Origin: an uncultured Muribaculaceae bacterium
Lineage (GTDB): Bacteria; Bacteroidota; Bacteroidia; Bacteroidales; Muribaculaceae
Direction: 5' to 3'
DNA length: 13,831 nucleotides
Assembly (NCBI GenBank): GCA_910589425.1
Contig: CAJUSZ010000039.1
Location: 1-13,831 of the forward strand
Shown: piece by piece, positions 1-7,558 of the stretch
Position numbering within the stretch: position 1 is the stretch's first letter
Layout: every line of letters starts with the position of its first letter
Made by a program: the position numbers and the translations under genes
The notes under the pieces: generated by a model
What the model saw: the letters and a program-made list of their open reading frames with translations, nothing else
What the model was told of the DNA's origin: nothing
Database searches by the model: none

Positions 1-10
1 TTTACTTCCG

Positions 11-718
11 ATGAGCCATCATTACATCCAGTTCTCAGACGTGCATTATTCCTATCCCGGCGGACACGAGGCCCTGAGGGGCGTTACGTTCCGCATCTCC
101 CACGGAGAGAAAGTGGCTCTGCTCGGCCTCAACGGAGCAGGCAAGTCCACAATCCTGCTCCACACCAACGGCCTGATTCTCCCCTCGTCGGGAGAGGTGA
201 ACATAGGCGGGATCCCGGTTACGAAAAAGACCGCCCCGCAGGTGCGCCGCGCCGTGGGGATGATATTCCAGAATCCCGACGACCAGCTGTTCATGCCCAC
301 AGTCGAGGAGGATGTGGCTTTCGGGCCTGTCAACATGGGGCTGGAGACCGCCGAGGTGGAACGCCGCGTGGCCGAAGCCCTCGCCCGGGCGGGAGCCTCC
401 GGCCTGGAGCGACGCTCCCCTTTCCAGCTCTCGGGTGGACAGAAAAAGAGCGTGGCCCTCGCCACGGTCCTCTCCATGGAGCCGGACATACTCGTGATGG
501 ACGAGCCTACGGCCGAACTCGACATGCTCGCCCGGCGGCGGGTGGTCAGAGTGGTGGAATCCTTCTCCCACACCTGCCTCATAGCCACCCACGATCTTGA
601 CCTTGCCCGGGAACTCTGTCCGCGCTCCATACTGATCGACGGCGGACGCGTGGCCGCCGACTGCCCCACGGAGCAGGCCATTGCCATGCTCACCGAGATC
701 ACCGCCTCACGGCAATGA
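11..718 (+). CDS. ABC transporter ATPase, cobalt/nickel or ECF importer type (CbiO/EcfA-like)
   Basis: ATP-hydrolysing subunit of an importer for a transition metal (Co/Ni) or a vitamin, working at the inner face of the membrane with a CbiQ/EcfT-like transmembrane partner. The 235-residue length is usual for the family. Visible motifs: Walker A GLNGAGKST (39-47), Q-loop FQNPDDQLF (86-94), which is characteristic of the CbiO/EcfA group, ABC signature LSGGQKK (140-146), Walker B ILVMDEPT (160-167) with D-loop AELD, and switch histidine H194 in ATHD. Only ten bases precede the start, so the expected membrane partner probably lies just outside the left edge. A hairpin with a T-tract follows the stop, so this is likely the last gene of its operon. 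Co/Ni and general ECF specificity cannot be told apart here. Confidence 0.9.
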   Translation: MSHHYIQFSDVHYSYPGGHEALRGVTFRISHGEKVALLGLNGAGKSTILLHTNGLILPSSGEVNIGGIPVTKKTAPQVRRAVGMIFQNPDDQLFMPTVEEDVAFGPVNMGLETAEVERRVAEALARAGASGLERRSPFQLSGGQKKSVALATVLSMEPDILVMDEPTAELDMLARRRVVRVVESFSHTCLIATHDLDLARELCPRSILIDGGRVAADCPTEQAIAMLTEITASRQ

Positions 719-725
719 CACGCAC

Positions 726-760
726 GGCGGGCATGAACTTTTTCGCCCGTCAGTTTTTTT
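726..760 (+). terminator. Intrinsic terminator after the ABC ATPase
   Basis: Seven-base-pair GC-rich stem, GGCGGGC (726-732) with GCCCGTC (745-751, one G-U pair), around a 12-base loop, followed after two bases by seven T's (754-760). It sits 8 bases after the stop codon and before the next gene, where a Rho-independent terminator is expected. Confidence 0.6.
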
Positions 761-814
761 CTCTATAGGGACGCCTGAGTGTCTCTCATGCGCCCTCAAG
801 ATAATATCAAGCTT

Positions 815-2077
815 ATGAAAAGATCAGTAATCTCCGCCATTCTCGCCGTAGCGGCGACATTCTCCATGGGGGCGCAGCTCCCCGTCGGTATGAATCCCCC
901 TTATCCCCCCGCATACTACGGCACAATGATGCCCGTGCAGCTCCCTCCTGACATACAGGAGGCTCCCGATTCGCTCACCCCCCTGTTTGTCAACCATATC
1001 GGACGCCACGGGGCGAGATTCATGTCTTCAGACAAAAAGGTGAAGAGGCTGGGCGGCACGCTCGACCGCGCCCTGGCGGCATCGTCGCTCTCCACCGACG
1101 GCCACCGGCTGGCCGCGATGGTCAGGGAAGTGGAACGACGCACCGACGGCCGGTGGGGGGCGCTCGATTCGCTCGGCCACGCCGAACAGACCGCGATCGC
1201 CACAGCCCTGAACTCGGCCCTGCCCGGTTTTTTCACCGCCGGCAACATCATGGCCATGTCGTCCTACGTGCCGCGCTGCGTCGAATCCATGTATACGTTC
1301 TGCCACCGCCTCGGACAGCTCGACAATTCTTTGCAGATCACAGCCTCATCCGGCCCGGACTACGACGCCCTGCTCCGCTTCTTCGACACGGACATGGACT
1401 ACGCCAGATGGCTCGGACATGGCAGCTGGAAGAAGATCTACGACAGCTATGTGGAGGCCAATGTGCCTCTGGAGCCGGCGAGAAGGCTCTTCTCCACCGG
1501 ATATCTCCTGCCTGAAAGCGAACTGAGGAAGATCACACTCGACATCTACGCCCTGCTCCAGTCGCTGCCCGCCGCCGGGATCAACGCATCCCCGGCTCCG
1601 TTCCTGACCCCCGGCGAGTTCGAGGCCTGCTGGAAAGCCAGCAATCTCTATCACGCGCTCGAACGCACGGCCACCCCCTGGAGCAAGCTCCCGGCACGCG
1701 CGGCCGGCGGACTGCTGCGCGAGATAGTCAGCTCCACCCAGACTTTCATCGACGATCCGGCGGCCCGCAACCTCGTCAGAGGGATGTTCCGTTTCGGACA
1801 CGCCGAGACAATCATGCCGCTCTTCTCGCTCATGGGACTGCCCGGATGCACCGTTCCCGACAACGCCACGCCCGAAACACTCTCCGACTATTGGACCGAC
1901 TCCTACGTGTCGCCGTTGGGCGCGAGTTTCATGCTGATCATCTACCGGTCGCCGTCGGGCGGGATCTACGCCCGCACGCTGCTCAACGGACGCCCCGTGA
2001 TCCCCTGGCCGGAAGCCAATGCCACGATCGTGCCCTGGGGCGCCCTGCGCGACTACTGGATGAAAAAGACACTCTGA
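815..2077 (+). CDS. Secreted histidine acid phosphatase, MINPP (inositol polyphosphate phosphatase) type
   Basis: Clade-2 histidine phosphatase, probably releasing phosphate from phytate or other phosphomonoesters outside the cytoplasm. The catalytic signature RHGARF (64-69) holds the nucleophilic histidine H65, and the distal HAE proton-donor motif is at 329-331; RHG plus HAE (rather than HD) is the mark of the MINPP group. The 420-residue length matches Bacteroides MINPP proteins. The chosen ATG at 815 gives a clean signal peptide (MKRS, then a hydrophobic run ending near SMGAQ); an in-frame GTG at 779 and ATG at 788 would put 9-12 polar residues before it and are less likely. There is no lipobox cysteine, so it is periplasmic or secreted rather than a lipoprotein. 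I found no clear Bacteroidetes promoter motif in the short gap upstream. Substrate specificity is inference from family. Confidence 0.85.
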   Translation: MKRSVISAILAVAATFSMGAQLPVGMNPPYPPAYYGTMMPVQLPPDIQEAPDSLTPLFVNHIGRHGARFMSSDKKVKRLGGTLDRALAASSLSTDGHRLAAMVREVERRTDGRWGALDSLGHAEQTAIATALNSALPGFFTAGNIMAMSSYVPRCVESMYTFCHRLGQLDNSLQITASSGPDYDALLRFFDTDMDYARWLGHGSWKKIYDSYVEANVPLEPARRLFSTGYLLPESELRKITLDIYALLQSLPAAGINASPAPFLTPGEFEACWKASNLYHALERTATPWSKLPARAAGGLLREIVSSTQTFIDDPAARNLVRGMFRFGHAETIMPLFSLMGLPGCTVPDNATPETLSDYWTDSYVSPLGASFMLIIYRSPSGGIYARTLLNGRPVIPWPEANATIVPWGALRDYWMKKTL

Positions 2078-2107
2078 AAAATTGAAAAATCAATAGATTG
2101 ATAAATT

Positions 2108-2539
2108 ATGGAAAACACAGAAACTTACCGCGATTCCATAGCTAAACTGCTTGAGAACGCTAAAAATGAACTTGAAGCCAACATGCAGACCCGCAACATC
2201 GGGGCTGTGATCTGGGATCTCGGCACAGCCGGTTTCCACTATGTGCCCGAGATCGTGCATCATTCGATGGACAGGGACAAGACCCGCGTGGCCCGCATCA
2301 CCGGCATATACGCCTACGGAGGAAAACTCTATCTGATAGAGGAAGACCGGGCCGGAGTCAGCGTGGACGACTTCTACGACCCCGACCGCGAGGTGAAGCC
2401 CGCCGTGGTAACGCTCACTCCCGACCGGGCCGCCAAAGCCCTCGGCGATCCGGACCGTGAGAAAGGCTACACACGCCAGGGAACTCTCGAGGAATGGCTC
2501 GCCATCGCCGACTGCTATTTCGAGGCCCTGGCTGAATAA
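2108..2539 (+). CDS. Small acidic protein of unknown function
   Basis: A 143-residue protein that I do not recognise. It has no signal peptide, membrane segment or cysteine cluster and is probably cytoplasmic. The N-terminus (1-30) is charged and helical in character (AKLLENAKNELEANMQ); the middle (about 32-90) alternates hydrophobic strands with charged turns (AVIWDLGTAGFHYVPEI; GIYAYGGKLYLIEED), and the C-terminus (125-143) looks helical. Codon use matches the neighbours, supporting a real gene. It starts 30 bases after the phosphatase stop, in an A+T-rich gap with no promoter consensus that I can see, so it may be co-transcribed with it. A strong hairpin follows its stop. No function is proposed. 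Confidence 0.75.
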   Translation: MENTETYRDSIAKLLENAKNELEANMQTRNIGAVIWDLGTAGFHYVPEIVHHSMDRDKTRVARITGIYAYGGKLYLIEEDRAGVSVDDFYDPDREVKPAVVTLTPDRAAKALGDPDREKGYTRQGTLEEWLAIADCYFEALAE

Positions 2540-2545
2540 GAGTGC

Positions 2546-2593
2546 CGTACAAATGTACGACATTCCTGGAGCCTGTCTAAAAACAGGCTCCAG
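2546..2593 (+). terminator. Tandem hairpins, likely terminator
   Basis: Two perfect inverted repeats follow the stop at 2539. The first is CGTACA/TGTACG (2546-2551 and 2554-2559). The second is stronger: CTGGAGCCTGT (2566-2576) pairs with ACAGGCTCCAG (2583-2593), 11 base pairs around the loop CTAAAA. Only a short T-run (ATTTG) follows, so termination may be factor-assisted, and the symmetric stem could be bidirectional. The stem ends just before the -33 element of the porX promoter. Confidence 0.65.
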
Positions 2594-2594
2594 A

Positions 2595-2626
2595 TTTGCC
2601 CGTTCCGTGCCGGTTAGCTATCTTTG
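2595..2626 (+). promoter_or_regulatory. Bacteroidetes-type sigma-ABfr promoter of porX
   Basis: The -33 element TTTG (2595-2598) and the -7 element TATCTTTG (2619-2626, matching TAnnTTTG) are separated by 20 bases, exactly the known Bacteroides spacing. The predicted transcription start near 2631-2633 leaves a leader of about 50 bases before the porX ATG. This also argues against the longer in-frame reading from the ATG at 2596, which would start upstream of the transcript. Confidence 0.75.
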
Positions 2627-2682
2627 CATACATATTTCCCGATAGTTTCCCGCAAACCATCACACATACCACACCGACAGAC

Positions 2683-4218
2683 ATGGATAAAATTCTCTGG
2701 GTCGACGATGAGATCGACCTCCTCAAACCCCACCTCCTTTTTCTCAAGACAAAGGGCTACGATGTGGCCACGGCCAACAACGGACCCGATGCCCTCGACA
2801 TGCTCGACCGCGAGCCCTACTCGCTCATCCTGCTCGACGAGAACATGCCGGGACTTACCGGACTCGAGACCCTGGCCAGGATCAACCAGTCGCATCCCGA
2901 CATCCCGGTGATCATGATCACCAAAAGCGAGGAGGAGAACATCATGACCCAGGCGATCGGAAACCAGATAGCCGACTATCTAATCAAGCCGGTGAACCCC
3001 AACCAGATATGGTTTTCGATCAACAAGAATCTCCACAGCGGGAAACTCGTGGCCGAAAAGACCACGAGCGACTACCAGCAGGAATTCAGGCGCATATCGA
3101 CCCTGATCAACGACGCCCGGTCCGTCGAGGACTGGATGGAGGTCTACCGCCAGCTCGTCTTCTGGGAACTGAAACTCGAAGGAGCCGACAGCTCGATGGA
3201 CCAGATGCTGCTGCTCCAGAAAAGGGATGCGAACTCTAATTTCTGCAAATTCGTCAAACGCAGCTACGAGGACTGGGTTACGTCCGACGACCATCCACTG
3301 ATGAGCCACGAGATCTTCAAGAGAAAAGTCTTTCCCATGCTCGACCGGGGAGAGAAAGTGTTCGTGGTGCTGATCGATAACTTCCGCCTCGACCAATGGA
3401 GAGTGGTGGCGCCGCTCGTATCGGAATTCTTCAACATCCAGGAGGAACTCTACACCACGATCCTTCCCACCTCGACCCAATATGCCCGCAACGCCATCTT
3501 CGCCGGGCTGATGCCTCTCCAGATCGAGCAGATGTTTCCGGCGCTGTGGGTGGACGAGGACGAGGACGAGGGACTCAACATCCACGAGGCCGAGCTGATC
3601 CAGACCCAGCTCGACAGATTCCGCCGCAAGGAGAAGTTCTCCTATTCCAAACTCAACGACTCCGGAGCCGGAGAGAAGTTCCTTCGCACGCTCAATTCGC
3701 TGAAAAACACCCCGCTCAACGTAGTGGTACTCAATTTCATCGACATGCTCTCCCACGCAAGGACCGAGTCGAAGATGATCCGCGAACTCGCCAGTTCCGA
3801 CGCCGCCTACAGGTCGCTGACCGAATCATGGTTCCGCCATTCGTCGACGATCGACATTTTCCGCCGCGTGGCCGAACTCGGATTCAAGGTCGTCGTTACC
3901 ACCGACCACGGGACGATCCGCGTCGACAACCCGATCAAAGTGGTCGGAGACCGCAACACCAACACAAACCTGCGCTACAAGGTAGGCAAAAACCTAAACT
4001 ACAATCCCAAGCAGGTCTACGAGATGCACAATCCCAAGAAATTCGGACTGCCCGCGCCTAATCTCTCCTCGACGTTCATCTATGCCTGCAACGAGGACTT
4101 CTTCTCATATCCGAACAATTACAATTACTACGTGCAGTATTACACCGGCACATTCCAGCACGGCGGCATATCCCTCCAGGAGATGCTCGTGCCGCTGGTT
4201 ACACTCACCCCGAAATGA
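2683..4218 (+). CDS. porX: PorX: response regulator fused to a PglZ phosphatase-like domain
   Basis: Two-component regulator of the type IX secretion system in Bacteroidetes. The receiver domain (about 1-120) has the acidic pair D8/D9, phosphoacceptor D52 in LLDENMPG, T80 and conserved K102 in IKPVNP. A linker (about 125-210) leads into a PglZ/alkaline-phosphatase-superfamily domain: D232 and D237 (VLIDNFRLDQW), the threonine-bearing motif PTSTQYARN (262-270), D408/H409 in TTDHG and H493 in FQHGG, which fits a zinc site with threonine nucleophile; PorX proteins are reported to be zinc phosphodiesterases acting on cyclic oligonucleotides. At 511 residues it is full length, with all these residues present. 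The start at ATG 2683 opens directly into the receiver strand (MDKILWVDDE) and lies downstream of the promoter. The partner kinase PorY is not in the window. The stop overlaps the next start (ATGA). Confidence 0.93.
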   Translation: MDKILWVDDEIDLLKPHLLFLKTKGYDVATANNGPDALDMLDREPYSLILLDENMPGLTGLETLARINQSHPDIPVIMITKSEEENIMTQAIGNQIADYLIKPVNPNQIWFSINKNLHSGKLVAEKTTSDYQQEFRRISTLINDARSVEDWMEVYRQLVFWELKLEGADSSMDQMLLLQKRDANSNFCKFVKRSYEDWVTSDDHPLMSHEIFKRKVFPMLDRGEKVFVVLIDNFRLDQWRVVAPLVSEFFNIQEELYTTILPTSTQYARNAIFAGLMPLQIEQMFPALWVDEDEDEGLNIHEAELIQTQLDRFRRKEKFSYSKLNDSGAGEKFLRTLNSLKNTPLNVVVLNFIDMLSHARTESKMIRELASSDAAYRSLTESWFRHSSTIDIFRRVAELGFKVVVTTDHGTIRVDNPIKVVGDRNTNTNLRYKVGKNLNYNPKQVYEMHNPKKFGLPAPNLSSTFIYACNEDFFSYPNNYNYYVQYYTGTFQHGGISLQEMLVPLVTLTPK

Positions 4219-5267
4219 AAAAGATCCTTCTCATGATCATAGCCGCCCTGGCGGCGGCAGCCCCGGCGCTGATGGGAGCCGGACCCGGAGAGCGGGCCGA
4301 TTCGCTTATGCGCGCATCGCTCGGCAGACTCGAATGCCGCGCCGACAGCGGCGACCCCGAGGCCATGTTCAGGCTCGCCAACGTGCTTGAGACAGGCTAC
4401 GGCCCGCTGAGACCGGATTCCGCCAAGGCTCTGCGCCTCTACGGCGAGGCAGCCGATAAAGGTTATGCCCCGGCGCTGAACTATCTCGGATTCAAGCTCT
4501 TCAACGGCGACGGTGTCAGCCCCGATCCCGACCGGGGACTCTCCCTGATCGAGAAAGCCGCCTTGCAGGGAGACCCCAAAGGGGCGGCAAATCTCGGATG
4601 GCTTCTGGTGAGCGGGCGCAAAGTGGTGCCCGACCCCGAAAAAGCCGTCTACTGGCTCTCGAAAGCGGCCGACGCCGGTCTGCCCGTGGCCATGATGCAG
4701 CTTGCGGCCATATACACCGAAGGCCTCCCTCCGGTGGCTCCCGACACGCTCCGCGCCGAACGCCTGCTGATGCGGGCGGCGAAAGCCGGGCAGCATCAGG
4801 CCGACATGCGCCTGCGCGACCTGATGGCGCGGAAATGGATGGATCTCAGCGCCGACAGCGCGGTCTCGCTCGGGGCAAGACTCTATGCCTCGGACGGCGC
4901 CCCCTGCTCGGCCGTGGAGCTGTTCCGCATTGCCGCAGCCAAAGGTTCGGCGAGAGCCGAGGCGCTGCTCGGAGAGGCATTCGCCACCGGACGGGGGGTG
5001 GAATATGACCACGACGCCTCGGTCAACGCCTTCTACCGCGCCGCCACGATGGGAAACCATCCGGCCCAATACATCCTCGCCGAACTCCTCGATCTCTTCC
5101 CCGACGCACTGGCCGACATCCTCGGAAGCGGAAACAACAGATCAGACCTGGCCGAAACCAACGCCGCCTACTGGTATGCCCGCGCAGCCGAAGGGGGGAT
5201 CGCCGACGGACGCTCGGCAATAGAAGCGCTCATCCACGAACCCACACCAGTCCGCGAAAGCCAATGA
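4215..5267 (+). CDS. Exported Sel1-repeat (SLR) protein
   Basis: A 350-residue protein with an N-terminal signal peptide (MKKILLMIIAALAAAAPALMGA, cleavage probably around residues 20-23), then an alpha-solenoid of Sel1-like repeats. At least five units are visible by the A-x-x-x-L-G/Y and A-A-x-x-G-x-x-x-A pattern: roughly residues 45-83 (AMFRLANVLETGYG), 84-119, 120-155 (AANLGWLLVSGR), 156-195 (AMMQLAAIYTEG) and, after a less regular stretch, 240-285 (AEALLGEAFATGRG) and 320-345 (YWYARAAEGG). SLR solenoids serve as protein-interaction scaffolds, often in envelope or signalling complexes. The start codon overlaps the porX stop (ATGA), implying translational coupling and a shared transcript. 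A role beside PorX is plausible from context only; the partner is unknown. Confidence 0.85.
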   Translation: MKKILLMIIAALAAAAPALMGAGPGERADSLMRASLGRLECRADSGDPEAMFRLANVLETGYGPLRPDSAKALRLYGEAADKGYAPALNYLGFKLFNGDGVSPDPDRGLSLIEKAALQGDPKGAANLGWLLVSGRKVVPDPEKAVYWLSKAADAGLPVAMMQLAAIYTEGLPPVAPDTLRAERLLMRAAKAGQHQADMRLRDLMARKWMDLSADSAVSLGARLYASDGAPCSAVELFRIAAAKGSARAEALLGEAFATGRGVEYDHDASVNAFYRAATMGNHPAQYILAELLDLFPDALADILGSGNNRSDLAETNAAYWYARAAEGGIADGRSAIEALIHEPTPVRESQ

Positions 5268-6229
5268 CCGACACCAGCACGCCCAAGGTCTCCGTGATCG
5301 TCTGCACCTACAATCAGGAGAAATACATAGCCCGCACGCTCGACTCCATCCTCTCGCAGCAGACAGCGTTTCCGTTCGAGATCCTGCTGGCCGACGACGC
5401 CTCGGCCGACGCCACACCGGAGATATGCCGCCGCTACGCCGGCCGCTTTCCGGAGACAATACGCTTCGTGGGCAACAGAGTCAACAAAGGCCCGGTTAGG
5501 AATTATTTCGACACGCTGCGCCTCGCGCGCGGGGAATACATCGCCGACCTCGCCGGCGACGACCTCTGGACCGACCCGCTCAAACTCGCCCGGCAGACGG
5601 AGGTGATGGATTCCGATCCATCGATCACCATCTGCCACGCCGCATGGAGATACCTCGACGAATCCGGATCGATACGCTATCCGGAAGGATATTTCATGCC
5701 GGAGGAGGAATCCGTGGCCGACGGCCGAAGCCTGATTCCTGACCTTCTGAACCACAACCACGCCGGACGCTTCGTCCATCTCTGCTCATCGCTCTACCGC
5801 CGCGACACAGCCCTGTCGCTGGCCGGATCGTTTCCGCAGCTCTTCAGCGCCGCATGGCTCCCGTGCGAGGATCTCCAGCTGATCGTGATGCTCGCCTCGC
5901 GCGGAAAAGTGGCGTGGCTGCCGCAGACCGTGATGCACTACCGCGTAGGACAGGTCTCCGTCTCCTCGCCCGAAGACCATGCCAAAAGCGCGCGCTTCGT
6001 ACTCCGCTCCATAAGACTGACTTTCCTGCTGGCCGAGACACTCCGTGTCCCTCCCGAAAGCATCGCATCCTACTATCGCCGCGACATCCAGTATGCCCTG
6101 CGCAGGGCGCAGAAATCGGGCGACAGACAGCTTGTGGCCGAAGTCAGGAACTTCATCCGGAAGATGGATCCCGAAGTACGCCCCTCGCTGAAGACCCGCC
6201 TCACCATGCTTCTGCCGTGCCGCAAATGA
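5264..6229 (+). CDS. Family 2 glycosyltransferase
   Basis: A 321-residue GT-A fold enzyme transferring a sugar from a nucleotide donor to an envelope glycan or protein. The N-terminal half carries the GT2 hallmarks: KVSVIVCTYNQEKYI (8-22), LLADDASAD (41-49) with the first conserved aspartates, NKGPVRN (74-80) and the metal/UDP-binding GEYIADLAGDDLW (90-102), typical of the GDDYW subgroup of Bacteroidetes. No transmembrane segment is obvious, so it should act on the cytoplasmic side. It overlaps the Sel1-protein stop by ATGA and is the last gene of the porX transcript. No other glycan genes are nearby, which is odd, since such enzymes normally sit in polysaccharide clusters. Donor and acceptor cannot be inferred. 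Confidence 0.9.
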   Translation: MTDTSTPKVSVIVCTYNQEKYIARTLDSILSQQTAFPFEILLADDASADATPEICRRYAGRFPETIRFVGNRVNKGPVRNYFDTLRLARGEYIADLAGDDLWTDPLKLARQTEVMDSDPSITICHAAWRYLDESGSIRYPEGYFMPEEESVADGRSLIPDLLNHNHAGRFVHLCSSLYRRDTALSLAGSFPQLFSAAWLPCEDLQLIVMLASRGKVAWLPQTVMHYRVGQVSVSSPEDHAKSARFVLRSIRLTFLLAETLRVPPESIASYYRRDIQYALRRAQKSGDRQLVAEVRNFIRKMDPEVRPSLKTRLTMLLPCRK

Positions 6230-6245
6230 ACATTTCGGCGCGATA

Positions 6246-6284
6246 AACCTTTTATAACGGTAGAAGGTCAAATCAAAAAAGGTT
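6246..6284 (+). repeat. Inverted repeat upstream of the lipoprotein gene
   Basis: AACCTTTT (6246-6253) is repeated in inverted form as AAAAGGTT (6277-6284), 23 bases apart, ending 8 bases before the lipoprotein ATG. It could be an operator, a weak leader hairpin covering the ribosome site, or chance in A+T-rich DNA. No TAnnTTTG promoter element is seen in this 63-base gap. Confidence 0.3.
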
Positions 6285-6292
6285 ACCCAATC

Positions 6293-6757
6293 ATGAAGAA
6301 GACATACTCCCTTATTGCTATCCTCGCGGCTGTGATGCTCTCAGCCACCCTCGTTTCCTGCGACGACGGATGGGTTCCGGCTCCCGGACCCGGACCGGGC
6401 AACACTTTCTACGACTATTCCCTCACCGGATGCTGGGAACTATATCAGGTCAACTCCACGCCCGTGCTTCCTTCAGAGATGAACTGGATGGAATTCAACG
6501 GCAACGGACGCGGATGGTACTATTACCTGCGCAACGGCGCCCCTTACGAGGAAAGGATGAACTACTGGTGTGAGTATTCCTACAATTCCGTCTCCGACTA
6601 TCAGATCAACATCAGCTACGGCAACGGCTCGCCGACCACGATGAACTACTGGTTCACCCACGGTGGAAACTATCTCTGGATGCAATGGTATTCCTACAAC
6701 CACGGCACCACGACCTACGTCTACCGCTCCGTGAGCGGACTCCCGCAGCCTCGCTGA
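6293..6757 (+). CDS. Lipoprotein with lipocalin-like beta-barrel features
   Basis: A 154-residue lipoprotein: signal peptide with lipobox LVSC (cysteine at 23), then acidic residues directly after it (CDDGW), which in Bacteroidetes often go with export to the cell surface, and a flexible PGPGPG linker. The mature part is unusually rich in Tyr, Trp and Asn and reads as alternating beta strands: LTGCWELYQVN near the start, a MEFNGNGRGWYYY strand pair, and TTTYVYRSV near the end. The early G-x-W and late Tyr-x-x-Arg arrangement resembles the small lipocalin-like domains common in Bacteroidales lipoproteins; this is pattern recognition, not an alignment. It ends 10 bases before the permease gene, so the two may be co-transcribed. 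The ligand is unknown. Confidence 0.8.
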   Translation: MKKTYSLIAILAAVMLSATLVSCDDGWVPAPGPGPGNTFYDYSLTGCWELYQVNSTPVLPSEMNWMEFNGNGRGWYYYLRNGAPYEERMNYWCEYSYNSVSDYQINISYGNGSPTTMNYWFTHGGNYLWMQWYSYNHGTTTYVYRSVSGLPQPR

Positions 6758-6767
6758 CAAAAGACCC

Positions 6768-7556
6768 ATGCCCGACTTCATGCTCAATGCCCTCTGGGGC
6801 ATAATAGCCATATCGGTAGTGGCCGCCGTAGCCGGCACCTACATATTCTGCCGCCGCATGATCTTCATCTCCGGCGGCATCACCCATGCCTGTTTCGGAG
6901 GCCTCGGACTGGGCTATTATCTCGGCATCCCTCCCGAGGCGATGGCGGCTGTCTTCGCCGTGGCCGGGTCGCTCGGAACGGACTGGCTCGCCCGCGGACG
7001 AGTCAGAAGAGACTCTGCCATAGCCGTGATCTGGGCGTCGGGGATGGCGCTGGGGATCCTGTTCGTGTTCCTCACCCCGGGCTATGTGCCTGAACTGAAT
7101 TCATTCCTATTCGGCAACGTGCTGACCATCACGCCACACGACAACGCCGTCTCAGCCGTTTTCGCCGTGCTTCTGACCGCCTTCTTCCTCCTCTTCCGGC
7201 GGCGCATAGTCGCTATCAGTTTCGACGAGAACTTCGCCCGCACACGCCGGCTGCCCATAAGATTCATCGACACGGTGATGACACTCTTCGTGGCCCTCGC
7301 CATAGTGCTTACGATCAGGATGGCCGGGATCATGCTCCTGATGTCGCTCCTGTCGCTTCCCCAGCTCTCGGCCGAGATATTCACCCGGCGCTACATGCCG
7401 CTGACGCTCCTGTCGTTCATCATCGCCCTGGCCGGAGGGATCGGCGGACTGGCCGTGGCATGGTGGATATCGGTTCCGGCCTCGGCGGCTATAGTCCTCA
7501 TCCTTGTGGCGATCTATGCATTAAGCTCCGTAGCCGGCAGAATCCTGCGTATATAG
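6768..7556 (+). CDS. Metal-type ABC transporter permease (ABC-3 family, ZnuB/MntB-like)
   Basis: Membrane subunit of a zinc, manganese or iron importer. The 262 residues include about eight hydrophobic helices (about 7-27, 33-53, 56-75, 85-105, 125-145, 167-200, 210-232 and 235-255), as usual for this family. The motif ISGGITHACFGGLGLGYYLG (34-53) is the characteristic segment of ZnuB/MntB proteins (compare the usual ISHAALPG variants), and GIMLLMSLLSLPQLSAE (188-204) is the conserved cytoplasmic/helix region. The cognate ATPase and solute-binding protein, normally adjacent, are absent: upstream is a lipoprotein and downstream, two bases after the stop, the convergent yidD. The ATPase at 11-718 is of another class and is not the likely partner. 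The metal cannot be assigned. Confidence 0.87.
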   Translation: MPDFMLNALWGIIAISVVAAVAGTYIFCRRMIFISGGITHACFGGLGLGYYLGIPPEAMAAVFAVAGSLGTDWLARGRVRRDSAIAVIWASGMALGILFVFLTPGYVPELNSFLFGNVLTITPHDNAVSAVFAVLLTAFFLLFRRRIVAISFDENFARTRRLPIRFIDTVMTLFVALAIVLTIRMAGIMLLMSLLSLPQLSAEIFTRRYMPLTLLSFIIALAGGIGGLAVAWWISVPASAAIVLILVAIYALSSVAGRILRI

Positions 7557-7558
7557 TA

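Noticed and set aside
679..717. CATTGCC/GGCAATG inverted repeat at the end of the ATPase gene
   Set aside because: It lies inside the coding sequence with a long loop and no T-run; the hairpin at 726-751 is a better terminator.
779..814. GTG/ATG starts giving a longer phosphatase
   Set aside because: They would place a polar stretch before a well-formed signal peptide that starts at the ATG at 815.
2596..2682. N-terminal extension of porX from the upstream in-frame ATG
   Set aside because: A near-perfect promoter lies within it and the receiver domain starts exactly at the ATG at 2683.
2980..3756. 258-codon minus-strand frame opposite porX
   Set aside because: The plus strand encodes full-length PorX with all domain motifs; the minus-strand product is low-complexity and unrecognisable.
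4140..5069. Long (309-codon) minus-strand frame opposite the Sel1-repeat gene
   Set aside because: Antisense shadow caused by G+C-rich codon use; the plus-strand frame has a signal peptide, Sel1 repeats and ATGA links at both ends.
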